A stretch of 64,000 bases of DNA from Halovenus amylolytica. GTDB taxonomy: Archaea; Halobacteriota; Halobacteria; Halobacteriales; Haloarculaceae. The stretch spans positions 1 through 64,000 of the forward strand of contig SAYS01000001.1 in the NCBI GenBank assembly GCA_004015825.1. The letters run 5' to 3'. Under the pieces are notes generated by a model, which worked only from the letters and a program-made list of their open reading frames with translations, was not told where the DNA came from and ran no database searches. A program made the translations under genes and the position numbers. Each line of letters begins with the position of its first letter. Within the stretch, counting starts at the first letter, position 1. This document shows, one piece after another, positions 1-8,579 of this stretch.

Positions 1-2
1 TG

Positions 3-298
3 CTGGCGACGTGGAGCCAGCAGGGACGCAATCCCTACGACGAACTCAAGCGAGTTGTCCGAGACAACGAGATGGTTTCACGAGAGTTTGCTGTCCCGAC
101 CCTAGAATCCTCGGGGTAAACACGTACGAAGACGAAATCTTCGAGCGGTTGGTCAACGCTGATTCTGAGGTCGACCTGGAGAACGACTTCGACGACATGG
201 CCATTGACCTCCAAGAGCAACGAGAGCTTGCTAATAAATTGGAGGAATTCAACAGCGGTGTCTTCGAAGGGTTCGACTTGGGGGCCAGCGATGACTGA
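3..298 (+). pseudogene. C-terminal end of an accessory-region protein, split by an apparent one-base frameshift
   Basis: The window opens inside a gene. Reading from base 3 gives 38 residues of plausible coding sequence (it contains RNPYDELKRVVRDNEM) ending at a TAA at 117-119. Reading from 116 in another frame gives an equally plausible acidic stretch (starting VNTYEDEIFERL and ending GASDD) that stops at 298 and overlaps the next gene start by ATGACTGA. The second stretch has no good start codon of its own upstream of the ATG at 197. One extra G in the G-run at 113-116 would join both into one protein. What the protein is cannot be read from the fragment. The partner gene resembles the C-terminal part of RapA/HepA-type SNF2 proteins, so a helicase end is one possibility, as a weak inference. 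Confidence 0.5.
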
Positions 299-1454
299 TG
301 CCGCCATCCCCGTGACGCAGTCCGCTGTGGAAAAATTCACCGAACAGTATCTGCGATCCCTCGGCTGCAACATCAACAAGGAGGGCAATCGGTGGACTGT
401 CGTTACTCAAAACGAGATCGATAGCGAGCTATTGACAGAATCAGTGACGTTAGTCTGTGGTGATAACGCCGACGAGGAAGCTACCGAGGAACTCCATCCC
501 GAGAGCTCATTTTTCCAGGCACTTCTTTCCGAGGCGAGCGAGCGAACACCGACGGGAAAAGTCACTCTTGAAACGGACGATGCTGCGATTCAAATCCCGG
601 AGTGGCTGCAGGAAAGCGATATTGAGGTGAGATCGGCGGAGTTCACACCGTACTATGACCGAACAGCACTCGTAGTGCTATTACGTGCGAGTGTTGAGAC
701 AGTTAGTGAGTACCAGACCGATCTCCTTCGAGCTGTGGCGATCGATACTCGGTCCGAGGAATTCTTGCCCATGCTAGAGGAATCCTTCCTACAGATCGCA
801 TCGCCGAATAATGACTTTGAAACAAATGAGTCGATGGATATGCCGGCTGCCGATGTTCGGTCGCTTCTCGACACTGCCCACGACCAAGTTGTCGATCGAA
901 TTCAGGGGACTATCGACGAGATCCATCAGGAGGCTTCCCGAGCCGCCGACGCCGAAGTTGAGGAGTTCCGTCAGATGCAACAGCAGCGTATCCGGGAGTT
1001 GGAAGAACAGCTATCGAACCTCTCTGCCAGAATCGACGACTTGAACGAACAAATTGGTAGTAGCGACGAAGACGAACGCGTCGAAGCCCTCAAAAAACGC
1101 AAAGAACTCAAAACCGAATATAAGGACCTCAACGACGAACTCGATAATTTGCGACAGCGCCGCGACCAAGGGTTTCCTGAACGACAACGAGAGATTCGAG
1201 CAAGACATGCACTGAATGTCCGAGTGCAGCCGCTGACTATTACCGAAATTGAGTACGAACGCGGGGAAATCGAGTTTGAGTTAGCCTCAAAAGGGAGTGA
1301 TCATACGATAACTATCGGCTATGGAAGTGGCGTCGGCGTCACAGAGTTGGTGCAGTGTGTGTCGTGTGGCGACAGCTTTTCTGAAAAGAAATATCTCGAT
1401 ACAATCGTTGATGGACTCCGATGTAAGGATTGTACGGTGGACAGAGGAGAGTGA
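291..1454 (+). CDS. Coiled-coil protein with C-terminal zinc ribbon, accessory region
   Basis: 387 residues from the ATG at 291, which overlaps the stop of the upstream gene, so the two are probably translated together. The N-terminal ~180 residues are globular, with a stretch (HPESSFFQALLSEA) that recalls the domain following the helicase core in RapA/HepA-like SNF2 proteins. Residues ~190-300 are a long charged coiled coil. The end carries a four-cysteine zinc ribbon, CVSC near residue 356 and CKDC near 380. No enzyme motif is visible. It may be the separate accessory subunit of a helicase encoded to the left of the window, possibly a defence or DNA-processing module; this is inference. A more upstream ATG at 204 in the same frame lies inside the previous gene and is less likely. 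Confidence 0.75.
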   Translation: MTDAAIPVTQSAVEKFTEQYLRSLGCNINKEGNRWTVVTQNEIDSELLTESVTLVCGDNADEEATEELHPESSFFQALLSEASERTPTGKVTLETDDAAIQIPEWLQESDIEVRSAEFTPYYDRTALVVLLRASVETVSEYQTDLLRAVAIDTRSEEFLPMLEESFLQIASPNNDFETNESMDMPAADVRSLLDTAHDQVVDRIQGTIDEIHQEASRAADAEVEEFRQMQQQRIRELEEQLSNLSARIDDLNEQIGSSDEDERVEALKKRKELKTEYKDLNDELDNLRQRRDQGFPERQREIRARHALNVRVQPLTITEIEYERGEIEFELASKGSDHTITIGYGSGVGVTELVQCVSCGDSFSEKKYLDTIVDGLRCKDCTVDRGE

Positions 1455-2273
1455 TGGATGTCGACGTGGAATCGAGACAAGAACTTACGTGGTTACACAA
1501 GATTATGAGCATGGAGGACCGGCTCATAGCCTGACCATATCGCCTACCTTGAAGTAACTATCAACAGTGACTCCTACTTTGTACATCACCCGATTAGATT
1601 ACCTATTCTCACTATCCAGGCAGCGTGAATCATGTACGTTTACATTTACAATTATAACCGTCCTTGTCGGTATGTTGGAATAATTCAGCCGTGTGATTAG
1701 AAACGACGTCAAACCAATTACTCCGGACTTCGTAGTGTATTCAGAGAACACGCATATCGACGAGAAACATATCGGGATCAACTCTGCCTCGTCAGTTCGC
1801 CGGAACAATATCACTGCACTCCGACAAAGTCCTTGAAGCAACGTTGATCCACTTGGTGTGTGAGATACGTAGCGGGTACCCGACTATGTGTCACTTAATC
1901 GGTTATCTGGAGGTCCTGTATTCAATTTCGACTATATTTGTTGAAATGAAAGTGGCTGCCTGGATATAACCCATCACGTCTCGACACCAGTTCTGCCCAA
2001 ACCGACTATGGTGAAGATGCTCAGATTCGGCAATTCTCAGAACGTAGTTCAGACGGTCTGTGAACGGGTGTGAGTGAACTTTCACCCGTGCTTTTTTATA
2101 CAGTGCCCGGCATCATATACCCGGACTCCCGGACGGAGACAACCCGCGTGCAACAACTGCATGAATTCACAAAATATCGGCATCCAAAAACGGTCGTCGG
2201 AAATCCCGATCCAGCCGGTAGAAGCGTTGAGAACGTCGAAAACAGGACTATTAGAGTCCGTACGTACTACGGA
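1455..2273. other. Gene-poor AT-rich stretch, end of accessory region
   Basis: About 0.8 kb of lower GC content than the rest of the window. I see no convincing gene. The best weak candidate is a 47-codon GTG-started frame at 1693-1836 (+), acidic and lacking any recognisable motif, which could be a gene remnant. The stretch ends at the 3' end of the tRNA-Val gene, where haloarchaeal integrative elements commonly insert. Confidence 0.5.
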
Positions 2274-2348
2274 TGGGTTGGGGCGGAGTTGAACCGCCGA
2301 CTTCCTCCGTGTGAAGGAGGTATCATAACCGGACTAGATCACCAACCC
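2274..2348 (-). tRNA. tRNA-Val (anticodon CAC)
   Basis: On the minus strand a complete cloverleaf can be drawn: 7-bp acceptor GGGTTGG/CCAACCC, D arm, anticodon stem CCTCC/GGAGG around loop TTCACAC (anticodon CAC, valine), short variable loop, and T arm with GGTTCAACTCC. CCA is not encoded; discriminator base is A. It spans 75 nt. Its 3' end faces the gene-poor accessory DNA on the left, its 5' end faces ordinary chromosome. Confidence 0.95.
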
Positions 2349-2394
2349 GCGCAGTTGTCACTATCTCTGCGCCCGACTTAAGAATTGTCTTCGC

Positions 2395-2658
2395 CTACTC
2401 CGCGGGCTTCTTGCGAACCTCGTCGAGTTTCTCCCGCGCCTTCCCGATTGCCTCCTTGGCCTCTCCCTCTGCGCGACCCTGCAGTTCTTTGAGGTCGTCT
2501 CGGATCTTGTCGACGCGACCCGGCTCTGGCACCTCCTCTTCACCGACGATCGCCTGCACCCGCTCCTGTACTGGCTCCAGTTCTTCCGAAAGTCCCTTTT
2601 TTGCGGTCTCTCCTGCACGTTTGACGTAGTATACCGTATCTTCGAAGTGTTTGTTCAT
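2395..2658 (-). CDS. Small haloarchaeal conserved protein (DUF7553-like)
   Basis: 87 residues, highly charged and almost wholly helical, beginning MNKHFEDTVYYVKRAGETAK and rich in Glu and Lys throughout. No membrane segment, cysteine or catalytic motif. I recognise the sequence type as a small protein widespread in haloarchaea (DUF7553, name from memory) of unknown function. It stands alone, convergent with nothing, 46 bp from the 5' end of the tRNA-Val gene, which is on the same strand downstream. Confidence 0.8.
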   Translation of the reverse strand: MNKHFEDTVYYVKRAGETAKKGLSEELEPVQERVQAIVGEEEVPEPGRVDKIRDDLKELQGRAEGEAKEAIGKAREKLDEVRKKPAE

Positions 2659-2729
2659 ATATGACCTTATGCTAAGGACAAATATATCCCTTGTGGCAAC
2701 TGTCGTCTGGCCACTGATCGGAGACGGCG

Positions 2730-3266
2730 CTAGTAGGTCGGATTCTCCTCGGGGACGTCCTCGCGCTGGTTGACCACCCGGGCGAGCGTAAACAGCGCAT
2801 CCGAGAGTCGGTTGAGGTAGACCACACCAGTATCGTTGACGCCCGATTCCTCCGCTGCGAAGGCAACGCCACGGCGTTCTGCTCGGCGGCAGACCGCGCG
2901 AGCGTGGTGCAGGCGCGCGCCGGTATCCGAACCACCCGGGAGAATGAAACTCTCCAGCGGTTCGAGTTCCTCGTCGTAGCTGTCGATGATCGCTTCGAGT
3001 TCGTCGACGTGTTCGTCTCGGACCTGCGGGTCGTCCTCGTCGGGGTCCGGATTCGCGAAATCAGCCTGGACGATGTGGAGGTGGTTCTGGATCGTCCGGA
3101 GGTTCTCGTCGATATCCTCGTGGCCGGTCGGTCTGACCTTCCCGACGAGCGCGTTCACCTCGTCGACGGAGCCGTAGGCCTCGATCCGCGCGCTGGCTTT
3201 CGAGACACGCTCCATATTTCGCAGGTCTGTCAGCCCCTCGTCACCACGGCCAGTGTAGATTTTCAT
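2730..3266 (-). CDS. Cob(I)alamin adenosyltransferase, PduO type
   Basis: Transfers the 5'-deoxyadenosyl group of ATP to cob(I)alamin to make adenosylcobalamin in the cytoplasm. The 178 residues match the PduO/MMAB family: the N-terminal nucleotide-binding segment IYTGRGDEGLTDL, the GSVDEVNALVG motif near residue 32, and the C-terminal helix with CRRAERRG followed by YLNRLSD. The length is normal for the family. Single gene with its own start; the corrinoid-binding-type gene at 49376 is the only other cobalamin-related gene in the window. Confidence 0.92.
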   Translation of the reverse strand: MKIYTGRGDEGLTDLRNMERVSKASARIEAYGSVDEVNALVGKVRPTGHEDIDENLRTIQNHLHIVQADFANPDPDEDDPQVRDEHVDELEAIIDSYDEELEPLESFILPGGSDTGARLHHARAVCRRAERRGVAFAAEESGVNDTGVVYLNRLSDALFTLARVVNQREDVPEENPTY

Positions 3267-3323
3267 ACAACCAGTTCGGGCGAGAGGGTCTTAATCCCAC
3301 GGACACGGTCGGAGCGGTCGAAC

Positions 3324-3704
3324 TCAGTCGCTGGTCTCGCAATCGACCCGCCAGTCGGTCTCCGTCCGGTCGGTCAGCCGTTCGTAGAACGCCCGGAGAC
3401 CCGCGGAATCGGTTTCCGGCAGGACGTGCAGACGTATACAGCCGTCGCGGATCGAAATACGGAACACGTCGCTCGTCTCGTCGTCGCGGGCGAGATACAG
3501 CGTCAGCGGCAGATTCAGAAAGTCCCCGTACTGGTAGGGTCCGGATTCGAGTGTCACTTCGAGCAGTTCGTCGAGGCGGTCGTCCGACAGCGACTGATCC
3601 GGGAGGAGTCGGAAGATCGTCTGTCCCTCGTACTCGACACCACCGCTGTACGGGTAGCGCCGTCGCGGACGGGACGGGATCGAAAATGATGGATCACGGG
3701 CCAT
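3324..3704 (-). CDS. Haloarchaeal protein of unknown function
   Basis: 126 residues from ATG at 3704, beginning MARDPSFSIPSRPRRRYPYS. This start is preferred over an in-frame ATG at 3725 because a TATA element (3728-3733) lies 26 bp before it, which fits a leaderless transcript. The sequence is a mixed alpha/beta soluble protein with a central segment rich in Leu (FLNLPLTLYLARDDETSD). No signal peptide, metal site or catalytic motif is recognisable. I do not recognise the family. Confidence 0.75.
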   Translation of the reverse strand: MARDPSFSIPSRPRRRYPYSGGVEYEGQTIFRLLPDQSLSDDRLDELLEVTLESGPYQYGDFLNLPLTLYLARDDETSDVFRISIRDGCIRLHVLPETDSAGLRAFYERLTDRTETDWRVDCETSD

Positions 3705-3727
3705 CTGTAACGAGTACGCCCCCATCG

Positions 3728-3733
3728 TATTTA
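3728..3733 (-). promoter_or_regulatory. TATA element for the gene ending at 3324
   Basis: TAAATA on the minus strand, centred 26 bp before the ATG at 3704. This spacing puts the transcription start on or next to the start codon and decides between the two in-frame ATGs. Confidence 0.5.
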
Positions 3734-3752
3734 GATGTCGCCCACCAGACAG

Positions 3753-4400
3753 TCACTCCGACCCGCTGTTGACGGCAGCACGGGCGAGCGAGCCCATCGC
3801 CCGCCGGAGTCGCTCGGAGGCAGCCTGCCGACTGATGCCGAGATCGGTCGCGACCTGATCGAGCGAGCCATCCCGCGGGATCTGGAAGTAGCCACGGTCG
3901 ATAGCTGCCGTCAGCACCGCTTCCTGTTTTTCGGTCAGATTCGTTACCCCTCCAGAGAGCCGATACTGCCCGGCCCGGACGAGAGTCGGCTCGATCGTCA
4001 GTCCGGCCTCGTCGATCCGACACTGAAACTCCTGAAACGAATCCTGGTCGGGGAAGTTCATCGAGGTGACCCAGCGATCGTCCGTGCGTCGTGACTGCAG
4101 GTAGACGGCACCGGAGTCGATCGCCGACTCGTAAGCGTGCTGATCGGCCGTGCCGGGGATCGCTTTGATCCAGTACAGCCGTCGTAATTTCCGACAGTCG
4201 AGCTGTTTGAGTTCCGCAACTGACGGATCTTCGCCGGCGACACTGGCGAACCGGTCGGCTGCACACCCCGAGACACTGCAAGTAAACCGTAACGGTGTCT
4301 CCGGCCCCATCGCGAGATCCCGCACCTGCAACTCCAGATCGGTAATCGTCTGGACTGTCTCGTGGAGGAGTTCACTCCGGTGGGAGAACTCGACATACAT
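3753..4400 (-). CDS. Bat-type helix-turn-helix regulator (HTH-10 family)
   Basis: 215 residues. The N-terminal ~150 residues form the sensor-like domain seen in haloarchaeal Bat-like regulators, and residues ~155-205 form the HTH-10 domain: LTEKQEAVLTAAIDRGYF followed by the recognition region ATDLGISRQAASERLRRA. It is expected to bind DNA as a transcription regulator; its ligand and targets cannot be read from the sequence. It lies just downstream of the sdh operon on the same strand, but the sdh operon ends at 4456 and this gene starts at 4400 with its own AT-rich upstream stretch, so it may be transcribed alone. Confidence 0.85.
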   Translation of the reverse strand: MYVEFSHRSELLHETVQTITDLELQVRDLAMGPETPLRFTCSVSGCAADRFASVAGEDPSVAELKQLDCRKLRRLYWIKAIPGTADQHAYESAIDSGAVYLQSRRTDDRWVTSMNFPDQDSFQEFQCRIDEAGLTIEPTLVRAGQYRLSGGVTNLTEKQEAVLTAAIDRGYFQIPRDGSLDQVATDLGISRQAASERLRRAMGSLARAAVNSGSE

Positions 4401-4455
4401 CCGTTTGGCAAATAGTCAACCGGACTGTACAATTAAGTACCGGTCAGTTGCAGGT

Positions 4456-6285
4456 CTAGTACGAGCGAACCTTCGGCTCGTAGGTCTGCTCGTGGCCTTC
4501 GAGGATGACCGGCTTGTAGTAGAGATTCGGTGTGCCGTCGTTCCAGGACAGCATCGTGTGTTTGAGCCACTCGTCGTCGCGGCGTTCCTGGTACTGCTGT
4601 CGCCAGTGTGCACCCCGGAACTCCTCGCGTGCGAGCGCACCGATCGCGATTGCCTCCGCGTTGTCGATGACGTTTCTGGTCTCGATCGTGTGGATCAGAT
4701 CGGTGTTGTAGGTCCGTGATGCGTCCGCGACGCCGACGTGCTGGTACTGTTCGCGAGCCTCACGGATGTCCCGCAACGCCTGCTTGATGTTCGACTCCTC
4801 GCGGAACACGTTGACGTTCTCCGTCATCGTCTTCTGGACTTTCTCGCGCACTTCGGCGTGGTTGACACCGTCGCGTTCGAGCAGCGTATCGACACGCTCG
4901 CGTTCTTTTTCGACGGCGCTCTCAAGCAGTTCCTCGGGCGAGGCGACGGCCCCACCGTCGGAGAGGACTGGATCTGCCCGATCCCCAATCGTTCCGGGTT
5001 CGACCGGCGATTCGATCGCGCCGTCTTCGCTCTCTGCGGACGGTCCCGTCGGGATCTCCGGGTCGCCCATATCGGCACCGGCGGCGTGTTTGCCGGCCCG
5101 GGAGCCGAAGACGAGCAGTTCTGGTAGGGCGTTCCCACCCAGCCGGTTCGAGCCGTGCATACTCACGCAAGCACACTCGCCGGCGGCGTACAGCCCGCTC
5201 ACGCAGGTTTCACCGTGTTCGTTGACCTCGATCCCGCCCATCTGGTAGTGCTGGCCGGGTTTGACCGGCATCGGCTCGTCGAGGCCGTCGACACCCTCGA
5301 AGTCCTCCGCGAGATGCAGGATGTTTTCGAGGCGGTCGAGAATCCGCTCCTCGCCGAGGTGGCGCATGTCCAGATGGACGTACTCGTCGTTGATCCCGCG
5401 GCCCTCGTTGACCTCCGTCAGTTCGGCCCGGGAGACCACGTCACGCGAGGCGAGTTCGCCCTCGTTGTTCGCGTAGCCGTGTTCGAACATGAACCGCTCT
5501 TCCTCGCCGTTGTAGAGGATCCCACCTTCACCACGGACACCCTCGGAGATCAGGACACCCGTCGAGGGGAGCGTCGTCGGGTGGAACTGGACGAACTCCA
5601 TATCCTCGACCGGCGCGCCGGCGCGGTAGGCCATCGCCTGGCCGTCGCCGGTGTTCGCGATAGCGTTGGTCGTGTGATCGAACGCCTGTCCGTTCCCACC
5701 AGTCGCCAGAATGACGCCGTCGCTGGCGTAGAAGCCGTTGACCTCGCCCGTCTTGATGTCGTAGCCGACTGCGCCGTAACACTCCCGGTCCTCGGGGTTG
5801 TCGTGGTCCGTGACTGCCAGCCGGGTGACGTACCACTCCTCGTAGACCTCGATACCCCGTTTGACGACCTGCTCGTACATCGTGTGCAGCAGGTGGTGAC
5901 CGGTCTCCGCACCTGCGTAGGTCGTCCGTGGATGCGAGAGACCACCGAACGGTCGCTGGGAGACGGTGCCGTCCTCTTCACGCGAGAATGGCATCCCCCA
6001 GTGTTCGAGCTGGATGACTTCCTCGGGAGCCTGCTTCGCGAACGTGTCGATAGCGGGGGCGTCACCGAGATAGTCCGACCCCTTCATCGTGTCGTAGGCG
6101 TGCAGTTCCCAGGAGTCCTCCGGGTGGAGCGCCGCGTTGATGCCGCCCTCTGCTGCGCCGGTGTGGCTGCGCACCGGGTGGAGTTTGCTCACGAGCGCGA
6201 CGTCCGCGCCCTCTTCGTGTGCCGCGATCGCCGCTCTGAGGCCGGCGCCGCCCGCGCCGACCACGATGACGTCGTGTTGGTACAT
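4456..6285 (-). CDS. sdhA: Succinate dehydrogenase flavoprotein subunit
   Basis: Oxidises succinate to fumarate in the TCA cycle, on the cytoplasmic side of the membrane complex II. 609 residues. The FAD-binding motif VVGAGGAGLRAA is at residues 8-19. His41 in RSHTGAAEGG is the residue that carries the covalent flavin in this family. The substrate site motifs HPTTLPSTG, HYQMGGI and HGSNRLGGNALPELLVFG are all present. The last ~180 residues are the helical C-terminal domain, with an acidic linker near residues 410-440 longer than in bacterial enzymes. Last gene of the operon sdhC-sdhD-sdhB-sdhA, 13 bp after sdhB. Confidence 0.97.
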   Translation of the reverse strand: MYQHDVIVVGAGGAGLRAAIAAHEEGADVALVSKLHPVRSHTGAAEGGINAALHPEDSWELHAYDTMKGSDYLGDAPAIDTFAKQAPEEVIQLEHWGMPFSREEDGTVSQRPFGGLSHPRTTYAGAETGHHLLHTMYEQVVKRGIEVYEEWYVTRLAVTDHDNPEDRECYGAVGYDIKTGEVNGFYASDGVILATGGNGQAFDHTTNAIANTGDGQAMAYRAGAPVEDMEFVQFHPTTLPSTGVLISEGVRGEGGILYNGEEERFMFEHGYANNEGELASRDVVSRAELTEVNEGRGINDEYVHLDMRHLGEERILDRLENILHLAEDFEGVDGLDEPMPVKPGQHYQMGGIEVNEHGETCVSGLYAAGECACVSMHGSNRLGGNALPELLVFGSRAGKHAAGADMGDPEIPTGPSAESEDGAIESPVEPGTIGDRADPVLSDGGAVASPEELLESAVEKERERVDTLLERDGVNHAEVREKVQKTMTENVNVFREESNIKQALRDIREAREQYQHVGVADASRTYNTDLIHTIETRNVIDNAEAIAIGALAREEFRGAHWRQQYQERRDDEWLKHTMLSWNDGTPNLYYKPVILEGHEQTYEPKVRSY

Positions 6286-6298
6286 ATGTGTAGTTGGC

Positions 6299-7150
6299 TT
6301 ACCAGAACTTCAGGTTGTTCTTGATCGATTCCCGTTTGAGCGCCTGGATGTGCTCGGTCAGCGGGATATCTTTCGGACAGACCTCCGTACAGGAGAACTG
6401 GGTCTGACACCGCCAGACGCCGTGTTCCTGTTCGACGATCCGGAGTCGCTCTTTCTTGCGGTCGGTGCCCTCCCGTTCGTCCATCGCAAAGCGGTAGGCC
6501 TTGTTGATCGCAGCGGGGCCGAGATACTCGTTGTCGCCCGCAGCGATGTTACAGGAGGACATGCAGGCTCCACACCAGATACACCGCGTCGAGAGTTTGA
6601 CTTTCTCGCGGTTCTCCGGCGTCTGGCGTTGCTCTTCGAGTTCGCCCTCGGGCAGTTCGTCCGGGTCGAAGTAGGGTTCGACCGCCTCCATCTGGTCGTA
6701 GAAGTGCTGCATGTCGACGACCAGATCTTTCACCACGTCCTGGTGTGGCAGCGGCTCGATCCGGATCGGGTGTTCGAGATCGCCCAGCTGTGTCTTGCAG
6801 CCCAGTCGCTGCTGGCCGTTGACGAACAGCGCATCGGAGCCACAGACAGCCTGCCGACAGGAGTGTCGGAAGGTCAGCGAGGAGTCGTACCTGTCGCGTG
6901 CGTAGATCAGTGCATCGAGTACTGTCATCCCCTTGTGGAAGGGGACGGTAAAGGAGTCAAACCGGGGCTCCATTTTCCCCTCGATCTCGGGGTCGTACCG
7001 GAAGACTTTGAGCTGGATCGTCTTCTCGGCGGTGTCGAGATCTTCCTGGATCTGCTCGCGTCGTTTCTCCGAGAGTCGTTCGGCGACCGATTCGCGACTT
7101 TCGGTTGGTTCCTCCTCGATTTCGGTCTCTTGTTCGAGTTGTGTGCTCAT
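6299..7150 (-). CDS. sdhB: Succinate dehydrogenase iron-sulfur subunit
   Basis: Carries electrons from the flavin to the membrane quinone. 283 residues with a charged N-terminal extension of ~45 residues. The [2Fe-2S] ligands are Cys98, Cys103, Asp106 and Cys118; Asp in place of the third Cys is normal for many SdhB proteins, including that of E. coli. The [4Fe-4S]/[3Fe-4S] ligands are in CIWCGACMSSC (190-200) and C248, C254, C258. It starts 4 bp after the stop of sdhD, consistent with one transcript. Confidence 0.97.
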   Translation of the reverse strand: MSTQLEQETEIEEEPTESRESVAERLSEKRREQIQEDLDTAEKTIQLKVFRYDPEIEGKMEPRFDSFTVPFHKGMTVLDALIYARDRYDSSLTFRHSCRQAVCGSDALFVNGQQRLGCKTQLGDLEHPIRIEPLPHQDVVKDLVVDMQHFYDQMEAVEPYFDPDELPEGELEEQRQTPENREKVKLSTRCIWCGACMSSCNIAAGDNEYLGPAAINKAYRFAMDEREGTDRKKERLRIVEQEHGVWRCQTQFSCTEVCPKDIPLTEHIQALKRESIKNNLKFW

Positions 7151-7154
7151 GATT

Positions 7155-7520
7155 TTAGAATAACGTGGTCATTGCCACTGCGACGCGCAGTCCCTGTCCG
7201 ATCAGTAAGAGCGTCGCGATAATGAGAATTGTGCCGACGATCTGTTTCTGTCGCCCCTCCAGCCCCGCGTTGACGAGGCCGTTGTAGACACCGTTGACGC
7301 CGTGGAAGGCCCCGGCGACGAGGAAGGTCACCATCAGCGAGAAGTAGCCGATCTCGCTCATGCGCGCCTGCGTCCCCAGAAAGGAGATATCAGCTGCGTG
7401 GTTGATGAAATGCAGCGTGACGAAGTGAAAGGCCAGCGCCCCGATGAGGAAAATCGCCGTGATGCGCTGGAGGAACCACCGCCAGTTCCCGCGTTCGAAC
7501 GAGGAGTAGTGTTTCGCCAT
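7155..7520 (-). CDS. sdhD: Succinate dehydrogenase membrane anchor subunit D
   Basis: 121 residues from the ATG at 7520, starting [20 protein letters not shown]. Three hydrophobic segments (about residues 18-40, 55-75, 93-115) make it an integral membrane anchor of complex II; the conserved R-T-A and H-F-V-T-L-H residues in the first helix are typical of the quinone/haem region. The ATG overlaps the TAA of sdhC (TAATG), so translation is coupled. Longer in-frame readings to the left run through sdhC and are not real. Confidence 0.93.
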   Translation of the reverse strand: MAKHYSSFERGNWRWFLQRITAIFLIGALAFHFVTLHFINHAADISFLGTQARMSEIGYFSLMVTFLVAGAFHGVNGVYNGLVNAGLEGRQKQIVGTILIIATLLLIGQGLRVAVAMTTLF

Positions 7521-7936
7521 TACAGTGCACCTCCGAGGAAGGTCGGCAGACTGGAAAGGGTGATCAGTGCAGTCAGGATCAGCGAGGCGTAGAAACTCGC
7601 GTCCTGGACGTCGAGTCCGAGGCCGAGATCCACGAAGAGGAGTCGAATTCCGTTGAGGATGTGGAAGACGGCGACGGTCAGCAGTCCGATTTCGAGGAAT
7701 CGCACGATGAGCAGTCCCTCGAGTCCCTGCAGTGTCTGTGTGTAGGTGTCTACCTCCGTCGCCGCTGCGCCCGGATCGACACCGACTGCGGTACTCAACA
7801 CAGCGATATGTGTAAACAGGTAGCCGACGAGAATCCAGCCGGTGAGTTTGTGGAGGATCCACGCCCACATCCCGGCCTGAAACTCACGCCACCGGCCGAA
7901 ACTCTCGACTGCGCCTCGGTCGTACGATTGAGCCAT
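7520..7936 (-). CDS. sdhC: Succinate dehydrogenase cytochrome b556 subunit
   Basis: 138 residues from the ATG at 7936 ([16 protein letters not shown]). Three transmembrane helices; the first contains [16 protein letters not shown], with the SxxxH/R-like quinone-haem signature of SdhC, and the third part contains [14 protein letters not shown]. First gene of the sdhCDBA operon. The 145 bp before it, shared with the divergent aMBF1 gene, contain an AT-rich patch (ACTATTTGCC on the minus strand near 7967) that may be its promoter. Confidence 0.93.
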   Translation of the reverse strand: MAQSYDRGAVESFGRWREFQAGMWAWILHKLTGWILVGYLFTHIAVLSTAVGVDPGAAATEVDTYTQTLQGLEGLLIVRFLEIGLLTVAVFHILNGIRLLFVDLGLGLDVQDASFYASLILTALITLSSLPTFLGGAL

Positions 7937-8052
7937 GTAGCTAGGGCGTAGGATTGCTGGCAAATAGTAGTTTCTACACGCTTGCGAAGAACTAACAGGA
8001 GCGTGTCTCCCCGTACCGGAGAGTACCAGCGAGGAAACTCGGCCTGTAAGAG

Positions 8053-8059
8053 TTAAATA
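8053..8059 (+). promoter_or_regulatory. TATA element of the aMBF1 gene
   Basis: TTAAATA centred 26 bp before the ATG at 8082, the distance of a leaderless haloarchaeal promoter. Confidence 0.55.
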
Positions 8060-8081
8060 CACACAGTGTGCTAGCCCCCGC

Positions 8082-8576
8082 ATGGCCAAATACTCGACCG
8101 GAAGCGGCGGGAGTGGCTCCAGCGACAGCTGTGAGCTCTGTGGCGCCTCCGGTGTCGAGACGGAATCTGTCAACGTGGCGGGCGCACAGCTCGAGGTCTG
8201 TAGTGACTGCGCCCAGCACGACGACAACTCCCCAGGCGGGGGAGACGGGGATCGGGAGGACAACCGCAAAAAACGCGCTGCCCAGAACACCGCGAAGATG
8301 CACGACGCCACGAAGGCCGACGCATCACACTGGGAGAGCGGGGCTGATTACGACGACGACCAGCTTCCCTACCTGGTCTCCAGCTACGACGAGAAACTCA
8401 CAAGCGCCCGCCAGGAGGCGGGCTACCAGCTCGAAGAGCTCGCCGACGAACTGGATATCGACGACGGCGACCTGCTCGCGCTGGAGCAGGGACGGGCAGC
8501 CCAGGCGGGCGTCGGCGGCAGCGTCGTCGCAAAACTCGAAGAGTTTCTCGATATCGATCTCGTCGAACAAGGGTAA
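8082..8576 (+). CDS. Multiprotein bridging factor aMBF1
   Basis: Archaeal homologue of MBF1, an HTH coactivator-like protein that also binds ribosomes. 164 residues: an N-terminal zinc ribbon CELC...CSDC (residues ~17-46), an acidic Gly/Asp-rich linker and a C-terminal Cro-type HTH (residues ~97-155, [20 protein letters not shown]) that ends in LEEFLDIDL. Domain order and length fit the family. It is followed after 3 bp by the AlaX-type gene, so the two are probably cotranscribed. Confidence 0.93.
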   Translation: MAKYSTGSGGSGSSDSCELCGASGVETESVNVAGAQLEVCSDCAQHDDNSPGGGDGDREDNRKKRAAQNTAKMHDATKADASHWESGADYDDDQLPYLVSSYDEKLTSARQEAGYQLEELADELDIDDGDLLALEQGRAAQAGVGGSVVAKLEEFLDIDLVEQG

Positions 8577-8579
8577 CCG

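Noticed and set aside
1599..1841. 80-codon minus-strand frame in the gene-poor stretch
   Set aside because: Codon use and composition are random-like and no motif is visible.
6299..7150. Missing third cysteine in the SdhB [2Fe-2S] site as a defect
   Set aside because: Asp at this position is normal in many SdhB proteins.
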